Below are positions 35,146 through 44,098 of a DNA stretch of 64,000 nt, one piece after another (position 1 is the first letter of the stretch; every line of letters starts with the position of its first letter). Both the position numbers and the translations under genes were made by a program. Under the pieces are notes generated by a model, which made no database searches, was not told where the DNA came from, and worked only from the letters and a program-made list of their open reading frames with translations. Source of the stretch: Sneathiella sp. P13V-1 (GTDB lineage: Bacteria > Pseudomonadota > Alphaproteobacteria > Sneathiellales > Sneathiellaceae); assembly GCF_015143595.1 (NCBI RefSeq), contig NZ_WYEU01000002.1, forward strand, positions 248,001 to 312,000. The letters are read 5' to 3'.

Positions 35146-36435
35146 TTAGTTCTGAGCAACTCTCAGGAGGTTTCCAGTTTCTGGTGTTACGATGAAGCAG
35201 GAAACTTCCTGGCGTTGCAGCGTTTTGCAAACATTGCTTGCCTGGCCCTTTGTAAAGCCATGCATTTGTGCCCGGTAGATAGTTGTTCCGTCATGAGTCA
35301 CGCGACGGATATTATATAGGCCGCTATCCATCATCCCGTCTGTTAGATTTCTTGCCATCTCAAGCTGGTCTCGTGCACGTGTGGCGCGGGAGAAGGCGCC
35401 AACCTGAATGCCCCAGTTTTTCGCTGAGTTGACCGCAGGTGCTTTTGGGGCTTCTTTCGTGGGTGTTACGATCTCGCGCTGGTGAGCAGAGGCAACCTGA
35501 ACAGTGCTACGCGTGTGGCCAGAGCCATAGGCGATTTGCGCGGGCCGCATGACCGGGAGCGGGATCACAAATGGACGAATGGTTTCCATTTTTGCAAAAC
35601 CCTGATCCAGAAGTTTTTGCATGTGGCGGTCGCGGCTTTTTGCAGTTCTCCCGCCAAAAATAACACCGATTAGGCGGTTGTCGCCGCGCTTTGCTGAGGC
35701 TACAAGGTTGAAGCCAGAGGCCCTAATATACCCAGTTTTAATGCCATCAGCGCCTGCATACTTCCCAAGAAGGTTATTGTGGTTCTTGAAGGTTTTGCCT
35801 TTGTAGTTAAAGCTCTGCAAGGACATGTAATTGTAATACTGAGGGAAGTCATGGATAAGAGCGGCACCCAGAATGGCCATGTCGCGCGCTGTGCTTTTCT
35901 GGCGCCGATTTGGCAGTCCGCTTGCGTTTCTAAAACTTGTGCGGGTCATCCCGAGCTTCTGCGCTTTCTCCGTCATCATGTTTGCAAAGACTGCTTCAGT
36001 CGGAGCCATGGCTTCTGCCAGTACTGTGGCGGCGTCATTGGCTGACTTTGTGATCAGGCCTAGCATTGCGTTTTTGACAGTAATGTAGCTGCCTTTCTTT
36101 AGACCAAGTTTGGTGGGGGTCTGGCCTGCGGCGCGCGCTGATACTCGAAGTTTCTGATCTATTTTCAGTTCGCCACGGCTCAATGCGTCGAAAGTCATGT
36201 ACAGTGTCATGATCTTTGTTAGAGAGGCCGGGTAAAGTTTCTTGTCCGCGTGGCGGGAAGAGAGAACTTGCCCCGTGCGGCTGTCAATGACGACGGAAGA
36301 ATATCTGGAGGCTTCTGCGTTCGGTGAGATGAAAGAGGTGGCGACAATTGAAAGGGCAGCCAAAGCAGCAACCTGAAGAGACTTCAGTGAAAAACCTTTA
36401 GAAGTATTTCCTGTTTTGACCCTGCTTGGAAGCAT
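35146..36435 (-). CDS. D-alanyl-D-alanine carboxypeptidase with SPOR domain
   Basis: A 429-residue penicillin-binding protein of the DacA/DacC class that trims peptidoglycan pentapeptides in the periplasm. An N-terminal hydrophobic segment serves as signal (ALAALSIVATSFISPNAEA). The serine site is SLTKIM, the second motif is KSANDA, and the third is DGIKTGYIRASG. After a linker, the C-terminal part (NWGIQVGAFSRATRARDQL onward) is a SPOR domain that binds denuded glycan at the septum, a fusion often seen in alphaproteobacteria. No membrane-anchoring amphipathic helix is seen at the C-terminus. Confidence 0.92.
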   Translation of the reverse strand: MLPSRVKTGNTSKGFSLKSLQVAALAALSIVATSFISPNAEASRYSSVVIDSRTGQVLSSRHADKKLYPASLTKIMTLYMTFDALSRGELKIDQKLRVSARAAGQTPTKLGLKKGSYITVKNAMLGLITKSANDAATVLAEAMAPTEAVFANMMTEKAQKLGMTRTSFRNASGLPNRRQKSTARDMAILGAALIHDFPQYYNYMSLQSFNYKGKTFKNHNNLLGKYAGADGIKTGYIRASGFNLVASAKRGDNRLIGVIFGGRTAKSRDRHMQKLLDQGFAKMETIRPFVIPLPVMRPAQIAYGSGHTRSTVQVASAHQREIVTPTKEAPKAPAVNSAKNWGIQVGAFSRATRARDQLEMARNLTDGMMDSGLYNIRRVTHDGTTIYRAQMHGFTKGQASNVCKTLQRQEVSCFIVTPETGNLLRVAQN

Positions 36436-36829
36436 ATGTCGACTCTCTCGTATTAAATCTAAGCTGCACTCAAAGACACTTCTTTAGACATGGCGCAACA
36501 CCTGAAACGCAAAACTTTTCAGGATTCTAGAAAATGTAGCGAATCCTGTCCATTAAAAACCGGCAAATAACAATATCTTTTGTGTTAAGTGGTGATCGAT
36601 GCCACCAGTTACGCACTAGTCCAGCTTATGCCTCAGCTCTAATTTCCTTCATTATTGTTAAGATAAGGTAATGAAAAGAACGAATTTTTAGTAGGAGGGT
36701 ATGGGCGTTTTTGGCTTGAGGGTTTCTGGTGCGCCGCGAAATATTTTTTGTTAAACTTTCTTTTCTGAAATGTGTCATATGTAAAATAAATCAATTAAAT
36801 CAAATGGATAAGTTTGCATCTATGCTCTA
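36436..36829. other. Gene-free region between the carboxypeptidase and phasin genes
   Basis: No convincing coding frame is seen in this stretch. It contains a 7-bp inverted repeat (AGGATTC at 36521-36527, GAATCCT at 36541-36547) that carries two GANTC sites, the target of the cell-cycle methylase CcrM, about 90-105 bases upstream of the carboxypeptidase start. The rest is AT-rich with no structure I can interpret, and it presumably holds that gene's promoter. Confidence 0.4.
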
Positions 36830-36844
36830 TTGTGCGGTGCACAA
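36830..36844. promoter_or_regulatory. TGC-N3-GCA palindrome, possible PhaR operator
   Basis: Perfect 6-3-6 palindrome TTGTGC-GGT-GCACAA ending 6 bases before the -35 element of the phasin promoter. TGC-N3-GCA cores resemble the TGC-rich sites described for the PHA regulator PhaR. No PhaR gene is in the window. Confidence 0.55.
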
Positions 36845-36850
36845 AAAGTA

Positions 36851-36878
36851 TTGACAAAGTAGATTTTTCAAATATATT
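36851..36878 (+). promoter_or_regulatory. Sigma70-type promoter of the phasin gene
   Basis: TTGACA at 36851-36856 and TATATT at 36873-36878 with a 16-base spacer. This is close to consensus and leaves a leader of about 50 bases before the ATG at 36935. Confidence 0.7.
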
Positions 36879-36890
36879 AGGTGATATTGT

Positions 36891-36899
36891 TGCAATGCA
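36891..36899. promoter_or_regulatory. Second TGC-N3-GCA box at the phasin transcript start
   Basis: TGCAATGCA lies just after the expected transcription start. Together with the box at 36830-36844 it brackets the promoter, an arrangement suited to repression. Confidence 0.45.
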
Positions 36900-36934
36900 G
36901 CATATTGAATTCTCATTTCGACAAAGGTTTACTT

Positions 36935-37513
36935 ATGAGCAATACAAAAGCGAAGACCACAACTGCAACAGAAACTGCAAAAGAAGCTGCAGCAGATGTG
37001 ACTAAAGAATTTGAAACAATGATTTCTGCAAACCGCAAGACACTTCAGGACGCTTTCAAGTCTGGTGCTGAAGCTGCTGAAAAAGCAATCCTGTCTGGCA
37101 CAGAAGCTTTCAAAACTAGCTACGAAAAAGCTGTTAAAGACAGCAAAGAGCAAGTTGAAAAAGCAGCGAAAACTTTTGGTGAAAACAAATTCTTCGACAA
37201 CGAAAGTGCGGAGCCATTTGTAAAAGCTGGAACAGCTGCTGCAGAAAAAGGCGAAAAAATTAACGCTGAACTGATCGAATTTGGCACAACACGTGTGAGC
37301 GAGTATTTCACTGCTACACGTTCTGTTCTGGATGCAGACGATTTCCAGAAAGCCGTAGAAGTTCAGACTGAATACGCTCGTAACTCTATTGAGACTTACG
37401 TTAGCGAAGCTGGCAAAATCAATGCAATGGTCATTGATGCCACTAAAACGCTAATGGAACCTTTTGGCGCACAGTATGCAGCCAATATGGATAAGTTCCT
37501 GAACCGCGCCTAA
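36935..37513 (+). CDS. Phasin family protein
   Basis: A 192-residue, mostly helical, Ala/Lys/Glu-rich protein with no signal peptide or membrane segment. The central part carries the phasin_2-like pattern FETMISANRKTLQDAFKSGAEAAEKAI and EYFTATRSVLDADDFQKAVEVQTEYARNSIETYV. Phasins coat polyhydroxyalkanoate granules and set their size and number. AAAGG is 7 bases before the ATG. An in-frame GTG at 36881 has no ribosome-binding site and would start at the transcript start. It is a single-gene unit with its own promoter, paired TGC boxes and terminator, as expected for an abundant regulated protein. Confidence 0.9.
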   Translation: MSNTKAKTTTATETAKEAAADVTKEFETMISANRKTLQDAFKSGAEAAEKAILSGTEAFKTSYEKAVKDSKEQVEKAAKTFGENKFFDNESAEPFVKAGTAAAEKGEKINAELIEFGTTRVSEYFTATRSVLDADDFQKAVEVQTEYARNSIETYVSEAGKINAMVIDATKTLMEPFGAQYAANMDKFLNRA

Positions 37514-37548
37514 GGGTGCGTCTCATAGAGTAACCGTATCGCTTTTGG

Positions 37549-37579
37549 AAAAGCCTGGGGTTTTACCCCGGGCTTTTTT
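37549..37579 (+). terminator. Intrinsic terminator of the phasin gene
   Basis: A 10-bp stem AAGCCTGGGG / CCCCGGGCTT (one G-T pair) with a TTTTA loop is followed by TTTT. It lies 36 bases past the stop. Confidence 0.9.
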
Positions 37580-37731
37580 CGTTTTTGGTGTATTTATTTA
37601 AAATTTGACGAGAAGCCTGTTCATTTTTTTTGAAATTTTCTTCAGGATATCTAACTATGTTAACGAGGGGGTAATCCTGTCCCGTTTATTATGAACCCAT
37701 AAAGAGTGCTTGGAATTTGGTGCGTATATTC

Positions 37732-38061
37732 ATGACCAGTGGAAATGACAAAAGGTTTGACGACGACACAGATTTGGACACCGGTGTTGTCACCAAGACC
37801 AAAACTAAGAAGCCATCCATGTGGCGCGTCCTGTTATTGAATGATGATTATACGCCAATGGAGTTTGTTGTACATGTCCTGCAATCCTTCTTTGGAATGG
37901 ATGAGCAGACAGCAGCGCAAGTGATGCTGCATGTACATCATAAAGGGGTAGGGGTTTGTGGCGTGTTCACTTACGAAGTCGCCGAAACAAAGGTGGCTCA
38001 GGTGATCGAGTTTGCACGAAATAACCAGCATCCACTGCAGTGTACAATGGAGAAAGAATAG
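37732..38061 (+). CDS. clpS: ATP-dependent Clp protease adaptor ClpS
   Basis: A 109-residue N-degron adaptor that delivers substrates with N-terminal Leu, Phe, Tyr or Trp to ClpAP. The core [16 protein letters not shown] with its NDDYT substrate pocket, and [23 protein letters not shown], are diagnostic. The unstructured acidic N-terminal arm is typical. The start is not certain: ATG 37732, or GTG 37720, which has GGA at a fair distance. It sits directly before clpA, with stop and start overlapping by one base. Confidence 0.93.
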   Translation: MTSGNDKRFDDDTDLDTGVVTKTKTKKPSMWRVLLLNDDYTPMEFVVHVLQSFFGMDEQTAAQVMLHVHHKGVGVCGVFTYEVAETKVAQVIEFARNNQHPLQCTMEKE

Positions 38062-40421
38062 TGCCCGGATTTTCAAACACCCTTGAAGAAAGTTTACATC
38101 GAGCCATGGCCTTGGCGACCTCGCGTCGTCACGAGTTCGCCATGCTTGAACATCTCCTGTACTCACTAACCGAAGATCAGGATGCTGCCGCAGTTATGAG
38201 GGCGTGCAATGTCGATCTTGAGCTGCTTCGTAAAGATCTGGACGAGTTTATCTCCGAAGAGTTGGATGATCTCGTAATGGATCGCTTCGTGGAGGCGCGG
38301 CCAACGCTTTCCTTCCAGCGTGTGGTACAGCGCGCCCTGATTAATGTTGAAAGCTCCGGCCGTGAAGAAGTGACTGGTGCTAATGTGCTGGTTGCGATTT
38401 TCTCGGAACGGGAAAGCCATGCAGCTTACTTCCTGCAGAAACAGGAAATGACGCGTCTTGATGCGATCAACTATATCAGCCATGGCCTTGCGAAAGCACC
38501 TGGGCAGGATATCCCGCGTGTTGTGCGGGGTATTGACGGGCCGTTTCAGTCAGAAAACGAGGATGGCCGCACTGCGGATGAGGAGGAACCCACAACATCT
38601 TCCGAAGCACTGGATGCCTACTGCGTCAATCTGAATGAAAAAGCAGCCAAGGGTAAAATCGATCCCCTGATTGGTCGTCAGGATGAAGTTGAAAGAACCA
38701 TTCAGATCCTGTGCCGCCGCTCCAAAAACAACCCGCTTCTTGTTGGTGATCCCGGTGTTGGCAAAACTGCCATCGCAGAAGGTCTTGCCCGCCGTATCGT
38801 TGACGGTGATGTACCTGAAGTTTTGCTGACAAGTGTTATCTATTCACTGGATATGGGAACCCTTCTGGCGGGAACGCGTTATCGCGGTGACTTCGAAGAA
38901 CGGTTAAAGGCAGTCATGACAGAGCTTGAGGAAATGGACAATGCTGTATTGTTCATTGACGAGATCCACACCATTATTGGTGCAGGGGCCACAAGTGGCG
39001 GTGCGATGGATGCGTCAAATCTGTTGAAACCAGCCCTCGCAAGTGGTGCCATTCGCTGTATTGGCTCAACTACGTACAAAGAGTTCCGCAGTCATTTCGA
39101 AAAAGACCGTGCCTTGCTTCGCCGGTTCCAGAAAATTGATGTGAATGAACCAAGCGTGCCAGACAGTATCAAGATCCTGAAGGGCTTGAAGCCATATTTC
39201 GAAGAACATCATAAAATCCGTTATACCTCGGAAGCTATCAAGGCTGCGGTCGAGTTAGCGGCTCGCTACATCAATGACCGGAAATTGCCGGACAAGGCGA
39301 TCGACGTGATAGATGAAGTGGGCGCGGCGCAGATGCTGAAACCGGAAAGTAAGCGCAAAAAAACCATTGGTGTGAAAGATGTTGAGGCCGTGGTTGCCAA
39401 AATCGCGCGTATACCGCCTAAATCTGTGAGTAAGGAAGATACAGAAAACCTTCGCAAATTGGATAAGGACCTTAAACGCGTTGTCTTTGGTCAGGATGCG
39501 GCAATTGAAGCGCTTTCCAGCTCCATTAAGCTGGCGCGTGCGGGGCTGCGTGAACCTGAAAAACCCATTGGTAACTATTTGTTCTCCGGTCCAACTGGTG
39601 TCGGTAAGACAGAAGTCGCGCGTCAACTCGCCTCCATCATGGGTGTAGAGCTTATCCGCTTCGATATGTCTGAGTATATGGAACGCCATACAGTAAGTCG
39701 TCTGATCGGTGCCCCTCCTGGATATGTTGGTTATGATCAAGGTGGTCTGCTTACCGATGCTGTGGATCAGCAACCTCACGCAGTATTGCTGCTCGACGAG
39801 ATCGAAAAAGCCCATCCGGATCTGTTCAACATTCTGCTGCAGGTTATGGATCATGGAAAGCTGACCGACCATAACGGTAAGAAGGTTGATTTCCGCAATG
39901 TGGTTTTGATTATGACTACCAACGCTGGTGCCGCTGAAATGAGTAAGCAGGCGATTGGCTTTGGAAGTGATGAGCGCATTGGTGAAGATGAAGAGGCGAT
40001 CAAGCGCCTCTTTACGCCAGAGTTTAGAAACCGTCTTGATGCTATTATTCCGTTTGGAGCGTTGCCAACTGAAGTGGTCGCCCGTGTGGTCGAGAAATTT
40101 GTTCTGCAACTGGAAACACAGCTGGAAGATCGCAATGTGACCTTGTCCCTGACAGATGCTGCGGCCTCTTGGCTTGCGGAAAAAGGGTATGATCGACTCA
40201 ATGGTGCAAGGCCGCTTGGGCGCCTCATTCAGGACAGTATCAAGAAGCCGCTATCTGAAGAGCTGTTGTTCGGAAAACTCGCCAAGGGCGGTCACGTGAA
40301 GATCGGCCTGAAAGCAGGAGAGCTTAAATTTGATATCGAAAGCGCTGAGGAAATAAGTCGGCGTGAAAAGGTGGAAAATGGCTCCAAGGGCAGTAAAATA
40401 GACAGCGAGAATGTCGATTAA
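38061..40421 (+). CDS. clpA: ATP-dependent Clp protease ATP-binding subunit ClpA
   Basis: A 786-residue Hsp100 unfoldase. The N-terminal domain has the ClpA double repeat ([29 protein letters not shown]) that binds ClpS. D1 has Walker [10 protein letters not shown] and D2 has GPTGVGKTE with [13 protein letters not shown] as Walker B. I set the start at GTG 38061, overlapping the clpS stop (TAGTG), with GGAG upstream. The encoded [15 protein letters not shown] matches the family N-terminus. The C-terminal tail after residue about 760 is poorly conserved and polar. No clpP lies here. Confidence 0.95.
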   Translation: MPGFSNTLEESLHRAMALATSRRHEFAMLEHLLYSLTEDQDAAAVMRACNVDLELLRKDLDEFISEELDDLVMDRFVEARPTLSFQRVVQRALINVESSGREEVTGANVLVAIFSERESHAAYFLQKQEMTRLDAINYISHGLAKAPGQDIPRVVRGIDGPFQSENEDGRTADEEEPTTSSEALDAYCVNLNEKAAKGKIDPLIGRQDEVERTIQILCRRSKNNPLLVGDPGVGKTAIAEGLARRIVDGDVPEVLLTSVIYSLDMGTLLAGTRYRGDFEERLKAVMTELEEMDNAVLFIDEIHTIIGAGATSGGAMDASNLLKPALASGAIRCIGSTTYKEFRSHFEKDRALLRRFQKIDVNEPSVPDSIKILKGLKPYFEEHHKIRYTSEAIKAAVELAARYINDRKLPDKAIDVIDEVGAAQMLKPESKRKKTIGVKDVEAVVAKIARIPPKSVSKEDTENLRKLDKDLKRVVFGQDAAIEALSSSIKLARAGLREPEKPIGNYLFSGPTGVGKTEVARQLASIMGVELIRFDMSEYMERHTVSRLIGAPPGYVGYDQGGLLTDAVDQQPHAVLLLDEIEKAHPDLFNILLQVMDHGKLTDHNGKKVDFRNVVLIMTTNAGAAEMSKQAIGFGSDERIGEDEEAIKRLFTPEFRNRLDAIIPFGALPTEVVARVVEKFVLQLETQLEDRNVTLSLTDAAASWLAEKGYDRLNGARPLGRLIQDSIKKPLSEELLFGKLAKGGHVKIGLKAGELKFDIESAEEISRREKVENGSKGSKIDSENVD

Positions 40422-40422
40422 T

Positions 40423-40454
40423 AAAAAAAGGCGGGAGATGATCCCGCCTTTTTT
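40423..40454. terminator. Bidirectional intrinsic terminator
   Basis: Stem GGCGGGA / TCCCGCC with a 5-base loop, an A-run on the left and a T-run on the right. It ends clpA on the plus strand and the diiron protein gene (stop at 40458) on the minus strand. Confidence 0.9.
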
Positions 40455-40457
40455 GTT

Positions 40458-41561
40458 TTACTTCTGACCGATCACCCTGCGGCCTTCATTGATGCTTTTC
40501 AGGTATTCGATGCCTTCGTCAGCGATGGCGTAGCCTACCATATCCTCACTTTCACCGTCGATTTCATCCATATCGATCCAGTGTGCATAAAGTGGACGGG
40601 TACGATCAGTAATGATGCCAGATTTCAGGAGAGTCTTTACAAGAACGCGGAAGATGTTCGTGGACTCTTTTAGCGCGTCCCGGCGGTCATGGTCTGTGTA
40701 GACTTCGCGGCACGCATCACGAACCCATTCCCAGTCCAGACCAAACTGTTCGTAAATCACCTGCTTCTGGCGGATGTTGATCAGATTAAACAAAACGGTT
40801 TCGAAGCATTTAGCCGCCCAATCCTCAACGATCTCATGCTCTTTTTCACTGAGTTTCGGGATTGTACGATCAGCCCAGATTTTACCGAACTTGTGATGGA
40901 AGGCCTCGTCTGTCATGACAAGCTGGGTTAGGCGTTTAAGAAGCGGATCACTTGTCTTGGAATGGAAACTTGCAAATGCCCCCATAGCAAGGCCTTCAAT
41001 GAGCATCTGCATTCCAACGAGCTTTTTGTACACTTCTTCTGCTGCAACCAGTTCTTTTAACAATCCACCCAACGCGTTACCAACAGGGTAGGGACTACCA
41101 AAGCGCACCTGAATATACCGGCTGAACGCTGTCACATGGCGGGCTTCTTCACGAGTTTGATTTGACGCATATTCCTGCGCCCCTGGATCCAGAAGAATGT
41201 GACAAAGACTGGCGCTGAGAGACAGGGCGCCTTGCTCACCGTGCAGGATACCTGAAATTCCCCATCTTACACTTTCATTGCCAAGTAAGATTTGTTGCCC
41301 TTCATCCAGTTTGTCAGCAACAGCTGAATTGAGCTCAGGAATGGTATCCTTGGGCATAATCAGCTCTTTAGTGATATCAAATGGGGTGTTGTAATCCAGA
41401 TAGGCCGTATCTAACGGGTCCCAGAAGTGGTCATGTGTAGCGGAAATAATCTTATCAAACGCATCTGTGCGATCACCATAGCGGTTTACATCCAACATTG
41501 CTGGAAAATCGTCTGATGGGACTGCGTTATATATCGGATCGAGTGTTATCTGTCCTGACAT
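40458..41561 (-). CDS. Ferritin-like diiron protein of unknown function
   Basis: A 367-residue protein. A four-helix diiron core is visible as Glu109 (HGEQG), Glu139-X2-His142 (EEARH), Glu189 (MLIEGL) and Glu219-X2-His222 (DEAFHH), a complete set of four Glu and two His. This fits oxygenase- or oxidase-type ferritin-like proteins (AurF-like or RNR-R2-like), but I cannot assign a substrate. No signal peptide. The C-terminal part about residue 240-367 is helical and specific to this group. A TTTACGTAAA palindrome lies about 50 bases upstream, so expression is probably controlled. No reductase gene is next to it. Confidence 0.8.
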   Translation of the reverse strand: MSGQITLDPIYNAVPSDDFPAMLDVNRYGDRTDAFDKIISATHDHFWDPLDTAYLDYNTPFDITKELIMPKDTIPELNSAVADKLDEGQQILLGNESVRWGISGILHGEQGALSLSASLCHILLDPGAQEYASNQTREEARHVTAFSRYIQVRFGSPYPVGNALGGLLKELVAAEEVYKKLVGMQMLIEGLAMGAFASFHSKTSDPLLKRLTQLVMTDEAFHHKFGKIWADRTIPKLSEKEHEIVEDWAAKCFETVLFNLINIRQKQVIYEQFGLDWEWVRDACREVYTDHDRRDALKESTNIFRVLVKTLLKSGIITDRTRPLYAHWIDMDEIDGESEDMVGYAIADEGIEYLKSINEGRRVIGQK

Positions 41562-41609
41562 GAGTTTCTCCCGTTTCCCTGTCTGAATTTATTATTTTTT
41601 TGATTTACC

Positions 41610-41625
41610 TTTACGTAAACGTCAA
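41610..41625. promoter_or_regulatory. TTTACGTAAA palindrome and TTGACG box ahead of the diiron gene
   Basis: The perfect 10-bp palindrome TTTACGTAAA (41610-41619) adjoins TTGACG on the minus strand (41625-41620), which may be a -35 element. Palindromes with ACGTAAAC-like cores are used by MerR-type regulators of acyl-CoA catabolism such as LiuR. That comparison is from memory. Confidence 0.45.
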
Positions 41626-41684
41626 GTTGACCATACCCTAATTTACTAAAAAATGCAACTGGACGATGAGAAGGCAAGAGGGAT

Positions 41685-42830
41685 TTAAGATTTCTTGTAC
41701 GGAGAATGTTGCTTTAAGTAGTTGATTTCAGCATCCATTTGTCGACTTTCCGCTTCCAGAAAATCTCCAACAGCATCATGAAAACCCGGGTCCTGCATCC
41801 AGTGCGCGGACATTGTTTTCACAGGCAAATAACCACGGGCTAGCTTGTGCGGGCCTTGTGCACCCGCTTCCACGCGATCAATGCCTTTTTCAATCGCAAA
41901 ATCGATGGCTTTATAATAACAGGTTTCAAAATGTAGGAAGGGGTGGTCTTCAACGCATCCCCAATACCGACCGTACAGACATTCAGAACCAAACAGGTTC
42001 AGTGCACCAGCGATATAGCGACCTTCACGTTTTACCATGAACAGAAGAATGCTTTGCCCCATGGCTTGGCCGAGTAAGGAAAAGAAAGTCCGGTTTAAGT
42101 ATGGGCGGCCCCATTTGCGGCTGCCTGTATCCATATAGAATTCGTAGAAAGCATCCCAGTGCCGCTCTTCGATATCATCACCGGTTAGGCTTTCAAATTC
42201 CAGATCAAGCGTTTTAACAGCGTTGCGTTCTTTGCGAATGTTTTTACGTTTTCGAGAAGAGAGTTTTGATAGGAAATCATCAAAATCCTCATAGCCTTCA
42301 TTGACCCAGTGGAATTGCTCTCCAACTCGGGTGTGGTATCCCATCTCTCTCGCGGCGCTAAGATCTTCATCTTGCATAAAGGTTGTATGAACCGATGACA
42401 GCCCCAGTTTCACTGCCACTTCTTTGGCGCCTTCAGCCAGCATCATTTTTTGTTTCATTTGGTCAGGGCCGGCAGGTGCCAAGAATCGAGGCCCCGTTAC
42501 AGGGGAGAAAGGCACAGAAAGCTGCAGTTTTGGATAATAGCGTCCGCCAGCGCGTTCATAGGCATCCGCCCAACCATGATCAAAGACATATTCACCCTGG
42601 CTGTGGCCTTTCACATACATGGGGGCGACGGCGCTGATCTTTTCACCTTGCTTTAAAACAAGGTGGTAGGGCATCCAGCCTGTCTCTGCGGTTGCACAGC
42701 CGCTTTCTTCCAACGCTTTCAAAAAGGCGTGGCGTGTGAAAGGATGATCATCTTCCTGACAGGCATCCCATTCTGATGCTGGAATTTCAGTGATTTGTTG
42801 GCAGGTATGCAGGCTATACTGTTCAGACAT
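41685..42830 (-). CDS. GNAT/FemAB-like N-acyltransferase (DUF482)
   Basis: A 381-residue cytosolic protein of the DUF482 family, related by fold to FemAB peptidoglycan transferases. Marks are NPFTRHAFL-like DHPFTRHAFLKALEESG, PMYVKGHSQGEYVFDHGWADAYERAGG and the C-terminal SHWMQDPGFHDAVGDFLEAE. It lies in a conserved set with a GDPD gene and RidA. The function is not known for the family, and a role in peptidoglycan synthesis has been suggested only by fold. Confidence 0.88.
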   Translation of the reverse strand: MSEQYSLHTCQQITEIPASEWDACQEDDHPFTRHAFLKALEESGCATAETGWMPYHLVLKQGEKISAVAPMYVKGHSQGEYVFDHGWADAYERAGGRYYPKLQLSVPFSPVTGPRFLAPAGPDQMKQKMMLAEGAKEVAVKLGLSSVHTTFMQDEDLSAAREMGYHTRVGEQFHWVNEGYEDFDDFLSKLSSRKRKNIRKERNAVKTLDLEFESLTGDDIEERHWDAFYEFYMDTGSRKWGRPYLNRTFFSLLGQAMGQSILLFMVKREGRYIAGALNLFGSECLYGRYWGCVEDHPFLHFETCYYKAIDFAIEKGIDRVEAGAQGPHKLARGYLPVKTMSAHWMQDPGFHDAVGDFLEAESRQMDAEINYLKQHSPYKKS

Positions 42831-42861
42831 GAATTTTAAGATACGCGCTCCGCTTTAACTT

Positions 42862-43632
42862 TCAACGCGCAAATTTTGGGGGAGTTATTTTTTCAAAGAT
42901 AATGTTGTCTGCCATTGCTTTAGCTATCTCCAACTCCGCATTACTATCAACAGTCCACGCCAAAAGAGGAATACCTGCACGATCCGCTCTCTTTCTAAGG
43001 CGAGCTGTTATTCCTTTAGTTTGATATGCAAGGTAGTGGGGTTTGGTTCGAAAATTAAAGGGCATCTTTTTGATGACCATTTTATTTCGGAGACTGAGAT
43101 GTTCCGGTGGGTCCTGCATTCCAAGCTGGCCTCTGATTATCTGAGGGGCGCGGCGTTTTAAGGCAAGCAAGAGAAATGGATTGAAACTTTGAACGGAATA
43201 GTTGCCTTCATAACCTTCAAGCTCTGACAACAAGACGGAAATATAGTGCTCTGGATCTGTGTCCCCTGTTTTTAACTCAATGACCAAAGGTACTTTGCCT
43301 CTAACCAGGCCAAGGGCTTGTCGAAAGCTGGGCAGTTTTTCTTCTGTACCTTCAAGCTTTAGCGGCATCAGCTCATTTAAGGGACAAGCGCTGACATCTT
43401 TTGTAATACCCACTGTCCTTTGTAGTGATGCATCATGGATCACCACAAGATGACCATCTGCGGAAAGATGCAAATCCAGTTCGATGGCGTAGCCTTGTTC
43501 ACATGCCAAAGAAAAGGCGGCCAGACTGTTCTCTGGCACGCCTTTTTCTATATCGTGTAATCCGCGATGGGCGATCGGGTTTTCGGTCAGCCAACGCGGA
43601 ATAGAAGGATTAGCTGATTTCGAAGATGGCAT
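42862..43632 (-). CDS. Glycerophosphodiester phosphodiesterase family protein
   Basis: A 256-residue TIM-barrel phosphodiesterase that hydrolyses glycerophosphodiesters. Family motifs are IAHRGLHDIEKGVPENSLAAF (catalytic His), IELDLHLSADGHLVVIHD (metal Glu/Asp and second His) and VIELK. No signal peptide is evident, so it is likely cytosolic. The start is inside the end of ridA: ATG 43632 is used here and ATG 43650 is an alternative. The overlap of about 23 bases indicates coupling. Confidence 0.88.
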   Translation of the reverse strand: MPSSKSANPSIPRWLTENPIAHRGLHDIEKGVPENSLAAFSLACEQGYAIELDLHLSADGHLVVIHDASLQRTVGITKDVSACPLNELMPLKLEGTEEKLPSFRQALGLVRGKVPLVIELKTGDTDPEHYISVLLSELEGYEGNYSVQSFNPFLLLALKRRAPQIIRGQLGMQDPPEHLSLRNKMVIKKMPFNFRTKPHYLAYQTKGITARLRKRADRAGIPLLAWTVDSNAELEIAKAMADNIIFEKITPPKFAR

Positions 43633-44077
43633 CGATTTCAACAGCAACATTCATTGGAAGCGCATTTGTCCCAACCGCAAAGCGGGCGTGGCGGCCCTTA
43701 TCACCAAATACATCTACCATCAGGTTGGATGCGCCGTTAATCACCTGAGGCTGTTCACCGAACCCATCAACACAGTTAACGAAGCCGCCCAGTTTGACAC
43801 AGCGGACTACGCGGTCCAGATCACCACCACATGCAGCTTTTACCTGTGCAATGATATTGAGCGCACAAATGCTTGCGCATTCCGCCCCTTCCTCGGTCGA
43901 AAAATCAGCGCCGACTTTACCCTGGAAGGCCAATTGACCATCAACAAACGGTACCTGACCAGACACATAAACCAGATTGCCTGAAACCGTATAAGGCACA
44001 TAGTTGGCCGCAGGTGCCGCGGCTTCTGGAACCGTTAATCCCAGCTCTGCGATACGTGCATCAATGATCCCTGCCAT
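43610..44077 (-). CDS. RidA/YjgF family protein
   Basis: A 155-residue Rid protein. Marks are VPYTVSGNLVYVSGQVPFVDGQ, ALNIIAQVKAACGGDLDRVVRCVKLGGFVN and the C-terminal NVAVEIDAIFEI. RidA proper deaminates reactive enamine/imine intermediates. This one belongs to the longer, about 150-residue branch, and the key arginine near the end is not clear, so it may have another activity. It is followed by the GDPD gene and preceded 21 bases by an aldehyde dehydrogenase. Confidence 0.85.
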   Translation of the reverse strand: MAGIIDARIAELGLTVPEAAAPAANYVPYTVSGNLVYVSGQVPFVDGQLAFQGKVGADFSTEEGAECASICALNIIAQVKAACGGDLDRVVRCVKLGGFVNCVDGFGEQPQVINGASNLMVDVFGDKGRHARFAVGTNALPMNVAVEIDAIFEIS

Positions 44078-44098
44078 TCATTTTCTCCTTCGAATTAA

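Noticed and set aside
39255-40109. Minus-strand open frame inside clpA
   Set aside because: Antisense to the conserved AAA domains; no start signal or recognisable motif.
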